Below, piece by piece: positions 1 to 7,940 of a stretch of 64,000 nt of DNA. Origin of the DNA: Bacteroidales bacterium (lineage in GTDB: Bacteria > Bacteroidota > Bacteroidia > Bacteroidales > F082); the NCBI GenBank assembly GCA_024400455.1, contig JAKSMU010000001.1:186001-250000 (forward strand). The letters are read 5' to 3'. Every line of letters begins with the position of its first letter. Position 1 is the stretch's first letter. A program made the position numbers and the translations under genes. The notes beneath the pieces are model-generated. The model was not told the DNA's origin. It searched no databases and saw only the letters and a program-made list of their open reading frames with translations.

Positions 1-631
1 TGATGTCGAATATAATCCCAATCAGACATGCTGTGGGCGTTTTGCCTATCATGCTGGTTTTATTGAGGATGCAAAGGCTTTGGGCGATAAGTTCATGGAC
101 GATTTTTCGAATGATCGGCCTGTAGTGTCTCCAACTGCTTCATGCGTGCATTTTATCAGAAAACACTATCCGGAGTTGTATTATAATACTTCCAATCATT
201 TGAATTTCAAACGCTTGGTTGGTAATGTCTATGAGTTGACGGATTTCCTTGTCAATGTCTTGCATTACGATGATTTCGGCGCTGAGTTTCCTTATAAAGT
301 GACTTACCATGATAGCTGTTCCGCTTTGCGCGGCATGGGTTTGGGCAAGGAAGCGCGTCAATTGCTTTCGAAAGTGCAAGGGCTCGAGTTGGTTGAGATG
401 AAACAGACGGATATGTGTTGTGGAAGTGATTTGTCTTTCTCTTTGAACCATGAGGCGATTTCCTTAGGAATGGCGAACCATAAGGTGAACAACGCGTTGA
501 ACACTGGGGCGGAATATATTGTTTCTACGGACATGTCGTGCCTTTCGCACCAAAAATCTTATATTGATAGCGAGGAGCTGCCGATTAAGGTGATTCATAT
601 TGCCGAGGTGTTGGCGTCAGGGTGGGAGTAG
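1..631 (+). CDS. LutA/YkgE-like (Fe-S)-binding protein, 3' part
   Basis: The reading frame is already open at the left edge, so the true start lies outside the window. The visible 209 residues begin just before a QTCCGR-type cysteine motif and later show HDSC (about residue 91) and MCCGSD. These are the two CCG cysteine-rich repeats that bind iron-sulfur clusters in LutA, YkgE and GlpC-type proteins. LutA works with LutB and LutC in oxidising L-lactate to pyruvate. The other lut genes would lie upstream and cannot be seen. The product is probably cytoplasmic or peripheral to the membrane. It is unrelated to the glycan genes that follow 50 bases later. The family call is firm; the exact substrate is inferred from the family. 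Confidence 0.85.
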   Translation, partial: DVEYNPNQTCCGRFAYHAGFIEDAKALGDKFMDDFSNDRPVVSPTASCVHFIRKHYPELYYNTSNHLNFKRLVGNVYELTDFLVNVLHYDDFGAEFPYKVTYHDSCSALRGMGLGKEARQLLSKVQGLELVEMKQTDMCCGSDLSFSLNHEAISLGMANHKVNNALNTGAEYIVSTDMSCLSHQKSYIDSEELPIKVIHIAEVLASGWE

Positions 632-680
632 AGACGCGTACGTCTGATGAATGTTAAATCTGAAAAATTAAATTTTATAT

Positions 681-1244
681 ATGGAAAAAGATTATTTCGT
701 GCACGAAAGCAGTTATGTCGATGATAATGTGAGCATTGGCAAAGGAACGAAGATATGGCATTTTTGCCATGTGCAGTCTGGAGCCGTGATCGGCGAACGC
801 TGTTCTTTGGGCCAAAATGTCAATGTGGGCAACAATGTGAAAATTGGCAATGGCGTGCGTGTGCAGAATAATGTATCTATTTATGAAGGCGTTGAAATTG
901 AGGATAATGTGTTCTGCGGACCGAGTTGCGTTTTCACGAATGTGACGACACCACGCGCCCATTTCCCCGTTCATGGCGTATATGCAAAAACCGTAATCGG
1001 CGAGGGCGCTTCTTTGGGAGCAAATTGCACGGTGGTTTGTGGCCATAATGTAGGCAAAAGTGCCTTGATAGCTGCCGGTGCAGTGGTTACAAAGGATGTG
1101 AAGCCCTATGCGCTGATGGCAGGCGTTCCGGCCCGTCAAATTGGCTGGGTGTGCGAGTGCGGCAAGCGCCTCGACGCTTCGCTGAAATGCGAGTGCGGCC
1201 GTTGCTATGCTGAAGAAAACGGAATGCTGAAGAAAGTGATTTGA
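681..1244 (+). CDS. wbpD: WbpD-like hexapeptide N-acetyltransferase
   Basis: The 187-residue protein is almost entirely a left-handed beta-helix of hexapeptide repeats, with the run [19 protein letters not shown] near residues 50-69 and [11 protein letters not shown] and [11 protein letters not shown] later on. This matches WbpD/WlbB enzymes, which transfer acetyl from acetyl-CoA to the 3-amino group of UDP-2-acetamido-3-amino-2,3-dideoxyglucuronate. The tail carries a CECG...CECGRC pair of cysteine motifs that could bind metal, seen in some relatives. The next gene encodes the aminotransferase expected one step earlier in the same pathway, which supports the call. The ATG at 681 is the first in frame and no ribosome-binding site is obvious, as usual in Bacteroidota. 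Confidence 0.87.
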   Translation: MEKDYFVHESSYVDDNVSIGKGTKIWHFCHVQSGAVIGERCSLGQNVNVGNNVKIGNGVRVQNNVSIYEGVEIEDNVFCGPSCVFTNVTTPRAHFPVHGVYAKTVIGEGASLGANCTVVCGHNVGKSALIAAGAVVTKDVKPYALMAGVPARQIGWVCECGKRLDASLKCECGRCYAEENGMLKKVI

Positions 1245-1375
1245 GTGGAAAGTTTTAAAGTGGAAAGTTTTAAAGTGGAAAGTTTTAAAGTGGGAAGTTT
1301 TAAAGTGGAAAGTTGAGACTTGAAAACCGATAACTGATAACTGAAAACTGAAAACCGATAACTGATAACTGAAAA
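1245..1375. repeat. Tandem word repeats in wbpD-wbpE spacer
   Basis: Four 15-bp copies of GTGGAAAGTTTTAAA (the fourth with one change) start exactly after the wbpD stop and end in a partial fifth copy. Two 21-bp copies beginning CCGATAACTGATAACTGAA follow at 1327 and 1355. Nothing here looks like a gene. The array explains a long minus-strand open frame of repeated FKTFH words, which is not coding. Confidence 0.9.
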
Positions 1376-1386
1376 AATACAAAACG

Positions 1387-2514
1387 ATGCAATTCAGAGA
1401 TTTAAAAACACAATATACAGTCCTGAAGGACGAAATGGACAAGGCGATTCTTGATGTGGTGGCTTCGAGTGCTTATGTCATGGGTCCGAAAGTCAAGGAA
1501 ATGGAACAGGCTTTTGCCGAATACACGGGCATGAAGCACTGCATAGCTTGCAACAGCGGAACTGATGCCTTGCTGCTCGCATTGATGGCTTGGGATGTGA
1601 AACCGGGCGATGCTGTCTTTGTCCCGAGTTTCACTTTCTTTGCTTCGGCAGAGGTGATTGCAAATATTGGTGCAACACCGGTCTTTGTCGATGTCAATGA
1701 GGATACTTTCAATATCGATGCCGCAGATTTGGAACGCAAGATAGAACAGACTGTCAAAGCTGGTAAATTGCATCCGAAAGCAGTCGTCGCAGTTGATTTA
1801 TTCGGTCTCCCTGCTGATTTCAAAGCGGTTAGGAAGATTGCTGACAAATATAACCTTTTCGTTTTGGAAGATGGCGCGCAAGGTTTTGGCGGCCGCATTG
1901 GCGAACAAAAAGCCTGCACTTTTGGCGACATCGCCACGACTTCGTTCTTCCCAGCAAAACCTGTCGGCTGCTATGGTGATGGTGGTGCCATTTTCACCAA
2001 TAACGACGATTGGGCAGCTTTGATGGAATCGTATCACATCCATGGCAAAGGCAGTGACCGTTACGACAACGTGCGTATCGGCATGAATTCGCGTCTCGAC
2101 AGCATCCAGGCAGCTATTCTCTTGGTGAAGCTGAAAGCTTTCAAGGAATATGAACTGGTGGATGTTAACAAGGTTGCGGCTCGCTATACTGAAAAGCTGA
2201 AAGATGTGGTCAAGACCCCGATTGTCCCCGAAGGCTACTATTCCAGTTGGGCGCAATACACCTTGCAACTTGAAAACGAAGCGCAGCGTTCCGGTTTACA
2301 AGCCGCATTGAAGGCGAAGGATATCCCGACCGCCATCTATTACCCGATTCCGATGCATCAGCAGACAGCATTCAGATATTTGAATCCTGACGACAACCGT
2401 TGTCCGGTTTCAGAAAGAATAGCCAATACGGTGCTTTCCTTGCCGATCCATCCTTATCTTTCTGAAAAAGACCAGGATATGATTTGCGATGTGGTGCGCA
2501 AATTCTTGAAATAG
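1387..2514 (+). CDS. wbpE: WbpE-like DegT/DnrJ/EryC1 aminotransferase
   Basis: This 375-residue fold-type I PLP enzyme has the NSGTDAL cofactor-phosphate motif near residue 56, the EDGAQGFGG aspartate region near 161-169, and the Schiff-base lysine K191 in SFFPAKPVG, followed by GDGGA. The motif set is that of WbpE/WlbC sugar aminotransferases. These convert UDP-2-acetamido-3-keto-glucuronate to the 3-amino sugar using glutamate as amino donor. The gene directly follows the matching N-acetyltransferase. The 6-dehydrogenase (WbpA) and 3-oxidase (WbpB) of the pathway are not in the window, so completion of the pathway here is inferred. Confidence 0.88.
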   Translation: MQFRDLKTQYTVLKDEMDKAILDVVASSAYVMGPKVKEMEQAFAEYTGMKHCIACNSGTDALLLALMAWDVKPGDAVFVPSFTFFASAEVIANIGATPVFVDVNEDTFNIDAADLERKIEQTVKAGKLHPKAVVAVDLFGLPADFKAVRKIADKYNLFVLEDGAQGFGGRIGEQKACTFGDIATTSFFPAKPVGCYGDGGAIFTNNDDWAALMESYHIHGKGSDRYDNVRIGMNSRLDSIQAAILLVKLKAFKEYELVDVNKVAARYTEKLKDVVKTPIVPEGYYSSWAQYTLQLENEAQRSGLQAALKAKDIPTAIYYPIPMHQQTAFRYLNPDDNRCPVSERIANTVLSLPIHPYLSEKDQDMICDVVRKFLK

Positions 2515-2557
2515 GAAAAACGAAAAACAGGAAACAGGAAAACGTAAAAACGGGGAA

Positions 2558-3679
2558 ATGGGACTTAGGGAACGTTTGAGTATATGGGCCAGTCGCGACA
2601 ACTACGATGATGTGATGGAATATCTTTCGTCGTATGAGACGAAGCACGCTCCAGTCTTTGACTTTGAGCATGCTCCAATCGAGTTGTGTGAGCTGATAGC
2701 CCATGCTTTTCAGCCTCGTGGTGAAGAACGTTCGAAATGGCTCAATGATTTTGCCGAAAAATCATGGTCGGCTCCGGATGGCGAGGCTAAAGTGCTGCTG
2801 GCGGAGAACCATCTGAATGCCATCCGTTACGTAAACCGATATATGCGCATGGCTAATGAGAAATTGGCTGAAGATGGCTATTTCGTATGCTCTTTCGATA
2901 CGGCTCAAAAACATCGAGCCCAGATCTATAGCAAATACCCTCGTTTTGTTGCCAATATCGTTTATTTCTTTGACTTTATATGGCATCGCGTCTGCCCCAA
3001 ACTGTGGCTGACAAAGCGTTTCTACTATTTTTGCACGAAAAAAGTGAGGAAGGTGTTCCCGCGGCCGGAAATCCTCGGACGCCTATACTACTGTGGCTTT
3101 GATGTTGTATGTGAGCAGTATGTGCATGACCGATATATGGTGATAGGCCAAAAGAAACGTCCTCCATGCCGTGACCCACATTCGTACGGTCCGTTAGTCA
3201 AGTTGCGTCGTGTCGGTAAGGATGGCAAACTGTTCAATGTGTTTAAATTCCGTACCATGTACGCTTACTCGGAATTTTTGCAGACCTACATCTACAATAA
3301 CAACAATCTGGATACGGGCGGCAAGTTCCATGACGATTACCGTGTGACAGAGTGGGGCCGAATCCTGCGAAAATTATGGTTGGATGAGTTTCCGATGTTT
3401 CTCAATGTCTTTAAGGGACAGATGAAACTGGTGGGTGTCCGTCCTTTGAGCAAGCAGTATTTTGGGTTGTATTCGCCAGAAATGCAGCAATTGCGCATTA
3501 AGACCAAGCCAGGCATGTTGCCGCCTTATTACGTTGATATGCCAGAGACTTTGGAGGAGATTCAGGAGAGCGAAAAACGCTATCTCGAAGCCTATTTGCA
3601 GCATCCTTTCCGCACCGACTGGAAGTATTTTTGGAAGATTGTCAATAACATCGTTTTTAAACGCAAACGGTCCAAATAA
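2558..3679 (+). CDS. Initiating sugar transferase with atypical N-terminal half
   Basis: Residues from about 205 to the end form the bacterial sugar-transferase core (the WcaJ/PglC catalytic family): a KLRRVG...FNVFKFRTM block, WGRILRKLWLDEFPMFLNV, and MKLVGVRPLS. Such enzymes move a sugar-1-phosphate onto undecaprenyl phosphate to start a repeat unit. The N-terminal 200 residues differ from WcaJ. They carry one probable membrane segment near residues 128-147 and an EILGRLYYCGFDVV stretch resembling the end of a methyltransferase-like fold, as in a Bacteroidota-type subfamily that I recognise. The ATG at 2558 follows an A/G-rich 43-base spacer. This gene ends the first glycan block. Confidence 0.82.
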   Translation: MGLRERLSIWASRDNYDDVMEYLSSYETKHAPVFDFEHAPIELCELIAHAFQPRGEERSKWLNDFAEKSWSAPDGEAKVLLAENHLNAIRYVNRYMRMANEKLAEDGYFVCSFDTAQKHRAQIYSKYPRFVANIVYFFDFIWHRVCPKLWLTKRFYYFCTKKVRKVFPRPEILGRLYYCGFDVVCEQYVHDRYMVIGQKKRPPCRDPHSYGPLVKLRRVGKDGKLFNVFKFRTMYAYSEFLQTYIYNNNNLDTGGKFHDDYRVTEWGRILRKLWLDEFPMFLNVFKGQMKLVGVRPLSKQYFGLYSPEMQQLRIKTKPGMLPPYYVDMPETLEEIQESEKRYLEAYLQHPFRTDWKYFWKIVNNIVFKRKRSK

Positions 3680-3680
3680 T

Positions 3681-3750
3681 TGGTGACGGGTTATTGGTGA
3701 CAGGTGAATGGTTATTGGTGACGGGTTATTGGTGATGGGTGATGAGTTGT
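3681..3750. repeat. TTATTGGTGACGGG word repeat
   Basis: Downstream of the sugar transferase, variants of TTATTGGTGACGGG and GGTGAYGGGT recur several times over about 70 bases. There is no plausible reading frame. The spacer runs on to the minus-strand terminator at 3992 and contains no gene. Confidence 0.8.
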
Positions 3751-3868
3751 TGGGAAAGGGTTATGAAAAATCAAAATCCAGGTGACTCAATGCAAAATTT
3801 TTCGTGAAACTATGCTTCGCCTGATTTCGTCCTGTGCCTTATGCATGCCATTCCAAACAAGAAACCCT

Positions 3869-3964
3869 ACGAAGTCTTTTTGAAAGCATGTCACTCCGAG
3901 CGAGGTGCCTCACGAAGTCTTTTGAAAGCATGTCACTCCGAGCGAGGAACGAGCGAAAGGAGTC
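3869..3964. repeat. Direct repeat with TGTCACTCCGAGCGAGG core
   Basis: Two near-identical copies of about 35 bases, beginning CGAAGTCTTTT and ending GTCACTCCGAGCGAGG, start at about 3870 and 3913. The second copy continues into GAACGAGCGAAAGGAGTC, which forms imperfect inverted symmetry with CTCCGAGCG. Similar extragenic palindromes are scattered in Bacteroidota genomes, to my knowledge. No protein-coding signal is present. Confidence 0.8.
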
Positions 3965-3991
3965 TATGCCTTCAAAAGGCTTGGGCGTAAT

Positions 3992-4014
3992 AAAAAGGGC
4001 GCATACTGCGCCCT
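3992..4014 (-). terminator. Rho-independent terminator of the DUF6261-like gene
   Basis: Read on the minus strand, an 8-bp GC-rich stem (AGGGCGCA, loop GTA, TGCGCCCT) is followed by a run of T. It lies 30 bases past the stop codon of the minus-strand gene at 4044. Confidence 0.8.
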
Positions 4015-4043
4015 GGTGATGAAAATAAGAATAGGAATTGACG

Positions 4044-4913
4044 TTATGCGGACTCCTTGCGGTTCATGCGCTCTCGGCGCGCCTTGGCCATCTCCTTGCG
4101 CAACTTCACAATACTGTTAGCTTCGGTCACCATCTCCACCAGATATTGGTAAAGATCGGTGAACTCTCCGCCTTCGCATTTCGACTTAATGGCAAAATAG
4201 GGGAGAAATACCGTGTTGATGCGGTTTTCGATGGCCAATTTCAGTTCTTTGGTCTTCTCTTTGTTGCTCTGTTCGCTGCGATGCTGCTGATAAATTAGGC
4301 GACTGGTATTGAAGTTGTTAGCAGCAACACGAAGTGCTTCGATGCGTTCGTTTAAGCCTGGCACGTGTCCGATTGCGTCTTGCATCTCCTTGTCGGCAAG
4401 ATCGGCAAGCAAAGCATCGATTAGGCCCGTAAGACCATCGACTCCTTTCTTCAACATGCGCATGCCGTAACGGTTAAACACTTCGAGCACTGCCAAAGCA
4501 TTGTCTCTCGCCTCGCTTTGAGGTGATTTGTTAAAACTGCGCAGAAACATGAACAGTGACCGCAAGCAGTCGCGCCTGATGCGGTCGTGTTCAGCATAGT
4601 CTGACTGAACCCTATGGTTCATCGACTCGGTCATTCGCACACTCAGAACGTGAAATTCCGAGATGGCGTCGGTTAGGTATTCATCACTTTTGGACCACTT
4701 CTTTGAAAGTAGGGTGTCCAGCCTACTGGCAATCGCAGCGACTTCAGCGACTTGCGATTTGCCGTTCAAAGCAATAATAAACATAGAGTATTGAACATTA
4801 TGCAAAGCAAAGACAAAGTTGTCCTTGTATGGCTTGCGTGTTGTTAAACTGCTATCGGAAACTTTCCCATTGGTGTTTGACAATTGTAAAACCTCAATGG
4901 GAAGGTTCTCCAT
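4044..4913 (-). CDS. DUF6261-like protein of unknown function
   Basis: The C-terminal 250 residues are helical and resemble the Bacteroidota family DUF6261, with an N-terminal LHNVQYSMFIIAL stretch, a central RRDCLRSLFMFLR region and a basic tail. No catalytic motif is evident and no function is known to me. The frame stays open up to an ATG at 5171, but the stretch 4857-5100 is a 43-bp tandem repeat that is open in shifted frames. A -7 promoter word at 5161-5168 would also place the transcript start downstream of that ATG. I therefore place the start at the ATG at 4913, or slightly further downstream; the exact start is uncertain. The gene is monocistronic with its own terminator. Family call is moderate. 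Confidence 0.62.
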   Translation of the reverse strand: MENLPIEVLQLSNTNGKVSDSSLTTRKPYKDNFVFALHNVQYSMFIIALNGKSQVAEVAAIASRLDTLLSKKWSKSDEYLTDAISEFHVLSVRMTESMNHRVQSDYAEHDRIRRDCLRSLFMFLRSFNKSPQSEARDNALAVLEVFNRYGMRMLKKGVDGLTGLIDALLADLADKEMQDAIGHVPGLNERIEALRVAANNFNTSRLIYQQHRSEQSNKEKTKELKLAIENRINTVFLPYFAIKSKCEGGEFTDLYQYLVEMVTEANSIVKLRKEMAKARRERMNRKESA

Positions 4914-5100
4914 TGTCTTCCGACAAATGGAAAACAGAAAAGGGAAGGTTACCCATTGCCATCCGACAAAAGGAAAATTGTCATGAGAAGGTTTCCCATT
5001 GGCATTTGACAAAAGGAAAGGCAGCATGGGAAGGTGTCCCATTGCTATTCGGCAGTTGTCAAATATCGATGGGTGAGTTGCCCATAAGGGTTTCAAAAAG
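4857..5100 (-). repeat. Degenerate 43-bp tandem array of small hairpins
   Basis: On the plus strand five full units and a partial sixth begin with variants of GGGAAGGTTNCCCATT at about 4857, 4900, 4943, 4986, 5029 and 5072, a period of 43 bases. Each unit carries a short inverted repeat such as ATGGGA-loop-TCCCAT, and most then show TCCGACAAAAGGAAAA or a variant. The period is not a multiple of three, so each unit would be translated in a different frame. The array lies at the 5' end of the DUF6261-like gene and would be transcribed as its leader. There are no constant repeats separated by unique spacers, so it is not a CRISPR. Confidence 0.85.
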
Positions 5101-5160
5101 TGATTTTCTTGATAATCACTTATTTCTGAGCCATATATTCCTTGTCCGTTTTTCATGCTG

Positions 5161-5168
5161 CAAAAATA
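5161..5168 (-). promoter_or_regulatory. Putative -7 element before the hairpin array
   Basis: The minus strand reads TATTTTTG, matching TAnnTTTG. A start point about 5-8 bases downstream would make the hairpin array part of a leader of roughly 240 bases. No clear -33 word is seen. Confidence 0.5.
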
Positions 5169-5171
5169 CAT

Positions 5172-5944
5172 AAAATTTTGATATGTTTAGTAAGAACTAA
5201 ATAAAATTGAAAAATAAGGGGACGCATGCTGGCGCAAAGTAAAATGAAGATTTGTTGACAAAAACATTAAAAACACTCTTGTGCGATGAGCTCTTGCAGA
5301 GCCTTTATGCCGTCAAGCCATCTCAAAGTCTCAATCATTGGTTTGGCCTTTGAGCCGGCTTGCCACCATAAATCCCTTTGGGACTTCCATCACACAAGAG
5401 CAAAAACATTGAAAAACATCGCTTGTCACGAACCGACAATTCTTCCTCCTTCCGGGCTTCTCGCCTAATCTTCAGAAGACGCTCATGCATCTGGATCCGC
5501 CCTGTTTTTCGTGTTTTTGTTTTCAGATTAGTCTTGTGCCATCAAGTAAATAATTCCCAAAATAAAGTGAGTTTTGATAAGCGTCGTGGAGGCGGAACCC
5601 GATAACCACCGATTAGGGGGTGTTGGGATGGAGCAAGAGAAAAAAAGAGATTGATAAAAGATTGGTTGCTGATTGGTTTCAAAAAAAATAGTGCTCTTCT
5701 CATACACTTGCAATGCCGTCATGATAATCTATTTTTCTTTTATTGAAAAAATCCTCGCGCGTGTGTATTATTTATTATATTTGCAAATTGCTTTTGGCTT
5801 GAAAAAAGTGGCCAAAAGTGCAGTTTATAATGCCTCTTTGGCATATTCAATTATTTGCTTCACAGCGTGTTGTGAAAGATTGGATGTGACTTAGGTGGCG
5901 AAGCTGTATATTGACAATTCTATATTTTTTTATTTTTAAAGACT
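5172..5944. other. 770-bp spacer without a convincing gene
   Basis: Only short frames occur. The longest with any character is a 51-codon minus-strand frame from 5490 to 5335, rich in basic and acidic residues at its start, which I cannot identify. The word CAAAAACATTNAAAAACA occurs at about 5258 and 5403, next to CTCTTGTG and its complement CACAAGAG respectively, so the two sites partly mirror one another. A TATATTTG -7 word lies at 5776. This could be eroded gene sequence or a regulatory spacer ahead of wzm. Confidence 0.5.
5776..5783 (+). promoter_or_regulatory. Possible -7 element of the long glycan operon
   Basis: TATATTTG matches TAnnTTTG and would give a leader of about 155 bases before wzm. 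The -33 position is not recognisable, so this is tentative. No UpxY-type antiterminator gene accompanies it. Confidence 0.35.
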
Positions 5945-6820
5945 ATGAATCCAACGACTGAAGAAAATTGGACCACTATCATCAAGCCTCGCAACAAACT
6001 TTTCGAGGTGAATTTGAAGGAAATTTGGGATTATCGTGACCTGTTGACGCTTTTTGTGAAACGAAACATCGTGACGCAATATAAGCAGACGGTGCTTGGA
6101 CCTTTGTGGTGGATTATCCAGCCGGCCTTGACGGTCATCATGTACATGGTGGTGTTTGGTGGCATTGCAGGTATTCCTACCGATGGTATCCCGCAGCCCT
6201 TGTTCTATTTGGGTGGCGTCTGCATGTGGCAATATTTTGCCGACTGTCTGAACAAGACATCCAACACTTTTGTGGCTAATGCGGGTATTTTCGGCAAGGT
6301 CTATTTCCCGCGTCTAATTATGCCTTTGGCCAATGTCATTAGCAATTTGGTGCGTTTTGGCATACAGTTAGGCTTGTTCGTTGTGGTCTATATCTTTTAT
6401 GCTTTCAAAGGTATGGCTCCAAGTCCTAATTGGTATCTGCTGCTGTTGCCTTTGCTGGTGCTGATGATGGCAGGTCTTGCCTTAGGCTTTGGCATCATCA
6501 TTTCATCCATGACGACGAAGTATCGCGATTTGTCGATTCTGTTCTCGTTTGTCGTCTCGTTGTGGATGTATGCAACGCCTATCGTCTATCCTTTGAGCCA
6601 GGTGGCAGGAAAGACATGGAGAGGCATAGATGTTGCAACGGTCATGTGCCTGAATCCTGTGACTCCAGTGATTGAGACTTTCAAGTATGGCGCTCTGAGT
6701 GCAGGACAATTCGTCGGTTGGGGCTGGCTGGCCTATAGCTTTGGCTTCATGGTGCTGCTTCTGGCTCTTGGCATCTTGATTTTCAATAGGGTGCAGAAGA
6801 GCTTTATGGATACGGTGTAG
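5945..6820 (+). CDS. wzm: Wzm polysaccharide ABC transporter permease
   Basis: The 291-residue protein has about six hydrophobic segments and the ABC-2 permease signature of the Wzm/TagG/KpsM group. An amphipathic N-terminus carries FVKRNIVTQYKQTVLGPLWW near residues 37-56, a conserved motif of this family. It would form the membrane channel that moves a finished lipid-linked polysaccharide across the inner membrane, with Wzt supplying ATP hydrolysis. Usually wzm and wzt are adjacent; here they are 7.5 kb apart, with a phospho-substituent module between them. It is the first gene of a long co-directional run. Confidence 0.93.
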   Translation: MNPTTEENWTTIIKPRNKLFEVNLKEIWDYRDLLTLFVKRNIVTQYKQTVLGPLWWIIQPALTVIMYMVVFGGIAGIPTDGIPQPLFYLGGVCMWQYFADCLNKTSNTFVANAGIFGKVYFPRLIMPLANVISNLVRFGIQLGLFVVVYIFYAFKGMAPSPNWYLLLLPLLVLMMAGLALGFGIIISSMTTKYRDLSILFSFVVSLWMYATPIVYPLSQVAGKTWRGIDVATVMCLNPVTPVIETFKYGALSAGQFVGWGWLAYSFGFMVLLLALGILIFNRVQKSFMDTV

Positions 6821-6881
6821 AGTGAATGATTCGTTTCTACAATTTGTTTTTGATATTTTTAGTAGTAATCATTAATTAAAA

Positions 6882-7940
6882 TTGATGCAATCTTTTGTTT
6901 TTCCAGGCAATATCGATGAGTCAATTATGGCTATCGGTGCAAAGCCTTTCATGTATATGAGGACGGATGCGTTTTCGGCAATCAATAAGGAGTCGGAACG
7001 GATTCTTTTGAACCTTATTCATTGTACTGGTGGCCGGACTATCATTTATACGGGTTCGGGTACGGGTGCTATGAGCGCGGTTGTTGAGAATTACGTCACG
7101 ACGAAGAAAAAGGCTTTCGTAATTGATGGTGGATCATTTGGACATCGTTGGTTTCAACTTTGCGAGTATTATGGTGTGGATGCATATGACTATAAGGTGC
7201 CTTTCGCAAAAGATATTGATTATGATGATATGGAGAGGACTTTGGCTGAGGAAAAACCTGATGTGTTCCTTTGCCAGCACCATGAGACTTCTTCGGGGCA
7301 ACTTTTTGACTTGAAAAAAATATCTGAAATTTGCCATGAATATGGAGTCTCGTTAGTTGTTGATGTAATCAGTTCTTTTTTGGCTGAACCACTCAGTATG
7401 GATGAACTGGATATCGATATCTGCATCACAAGTACGCAAAAAGGTTTGAATATTCCTCCAGGACTTTCAGTCTTGTTCTTCAGCAAGAAGTTGGATGGAT
7501 ATGTTTTTGGACATAAGGGTTATTATTGGGATTTTGATGATAATTTCTCGAATTTGAGAAGAGGACAAACTCCTTTTAGTCCTGCAACAATCCTTTTCTT
7601 GCAGCTCAATGCCCGTCTGAAACAACTTGAAGCAGAGGGAGGGGAACAAAGAAACATTGATGATGTTCGTCATCGGGCTGAGTTTTTCCGCAATTTGTGC
7701 AGAGAATATGGCTGGTCTGTTCCTGCAGAAACACCTTCTAATGCCATAACAGGATTTCAAACTAAAGATAATGAGAGTAGAAAGGTGTTCAAGGGTCTGA
7801 TGGAAAAGTATGATACTTATATCATGCCGGGTGGTATTCCTGGATTCTATCGGGTTTCGCATATGGGTTTGCAATCTGATGAGGATTTACGAGTCTTGGC
7901 ACAACGGATTCATGAATTTGAAGGTTATGGAAATAAGTAA
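6882..7940 (+). CDS. Class V aminotransferase, AEP transaminase-like
   Basis: This 352-residue PLP enzyme belongs to the class V group containing 2-aminoethylphosphonate-pyruvate transaminase and serine-glyoxylate transaminase. Visible features are TGSGTGAM near residue 57, HETSSG at 134-139, aspartate D161 and the Schiff-base lysine K187 in STQKGLNIPPG. No phosphoenolpyruvate mutase or phosphonopyruvate decarboxylase is in the window, so phosphonate chemistry is unproven. Because two cytidylyltransferases and LicD genes follow, it may instead make another amino-alcohol phosphate from a small phosphorylated ketone or aldehyde. The family is clear and the substrate is not. Confidence 0.75.
   Translation: MMQSFVFPGNIDESIMAIGAKPFMYMRTDAFSAINKESERILLNLIHCTGGRTIIYTGSGTGAMSAVVENYVTTKKKAFVIDGGSFGHRWFQLCEYYGVDAYDYKVPFAKDIDYDDMERTLAEEKPDVFLCQHHETSSGQLFDLKKISEICHEYGVSLVVDVISSFLAEPLSMDELDIDICITSTQKGLNIPPGLSVLFFSKKLDGYVFGHKGYYWDFDDNFSNLRRGQTPFSPATILFLQLNARLKQLEAEGGEQRNIDDVRHRAEFFRNLCREYGWSVPAETPSNAITGFQTKDNESRKVFKGLMEKYDTYIMPGGIPGFYRVSHMGLQSDEDLRVLAQRIHEFEGYGNK

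Noticed and set aside
675..1442. 255-codon minus-strand open frame across wbpD
   Set aside because: It is a shadow of wbpD extended by the repeat array; its FKTFH repeats are only the translation of the 15-bp tandem units.
4857..5100. CRISPR array
   Set aside because: Units are diverged along their whole length with no constant repeat and no unique spacers, and no cas genes are nearby.
4914..5171. Repeat region as the genuine N-terminus of the DUF6261-like protein
   Set aside because: The 43-base period changes reading frame each unit, and the -7 promoter word overlaps the first codons, so translation from 5171 is unlikely.
5291..5605. Plus-strand frames of 60-75 codons in the spacer before wzm
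   Set aside because: No conserved motif and sequence composition unlike the neighbouring genes; treated as non-coding.
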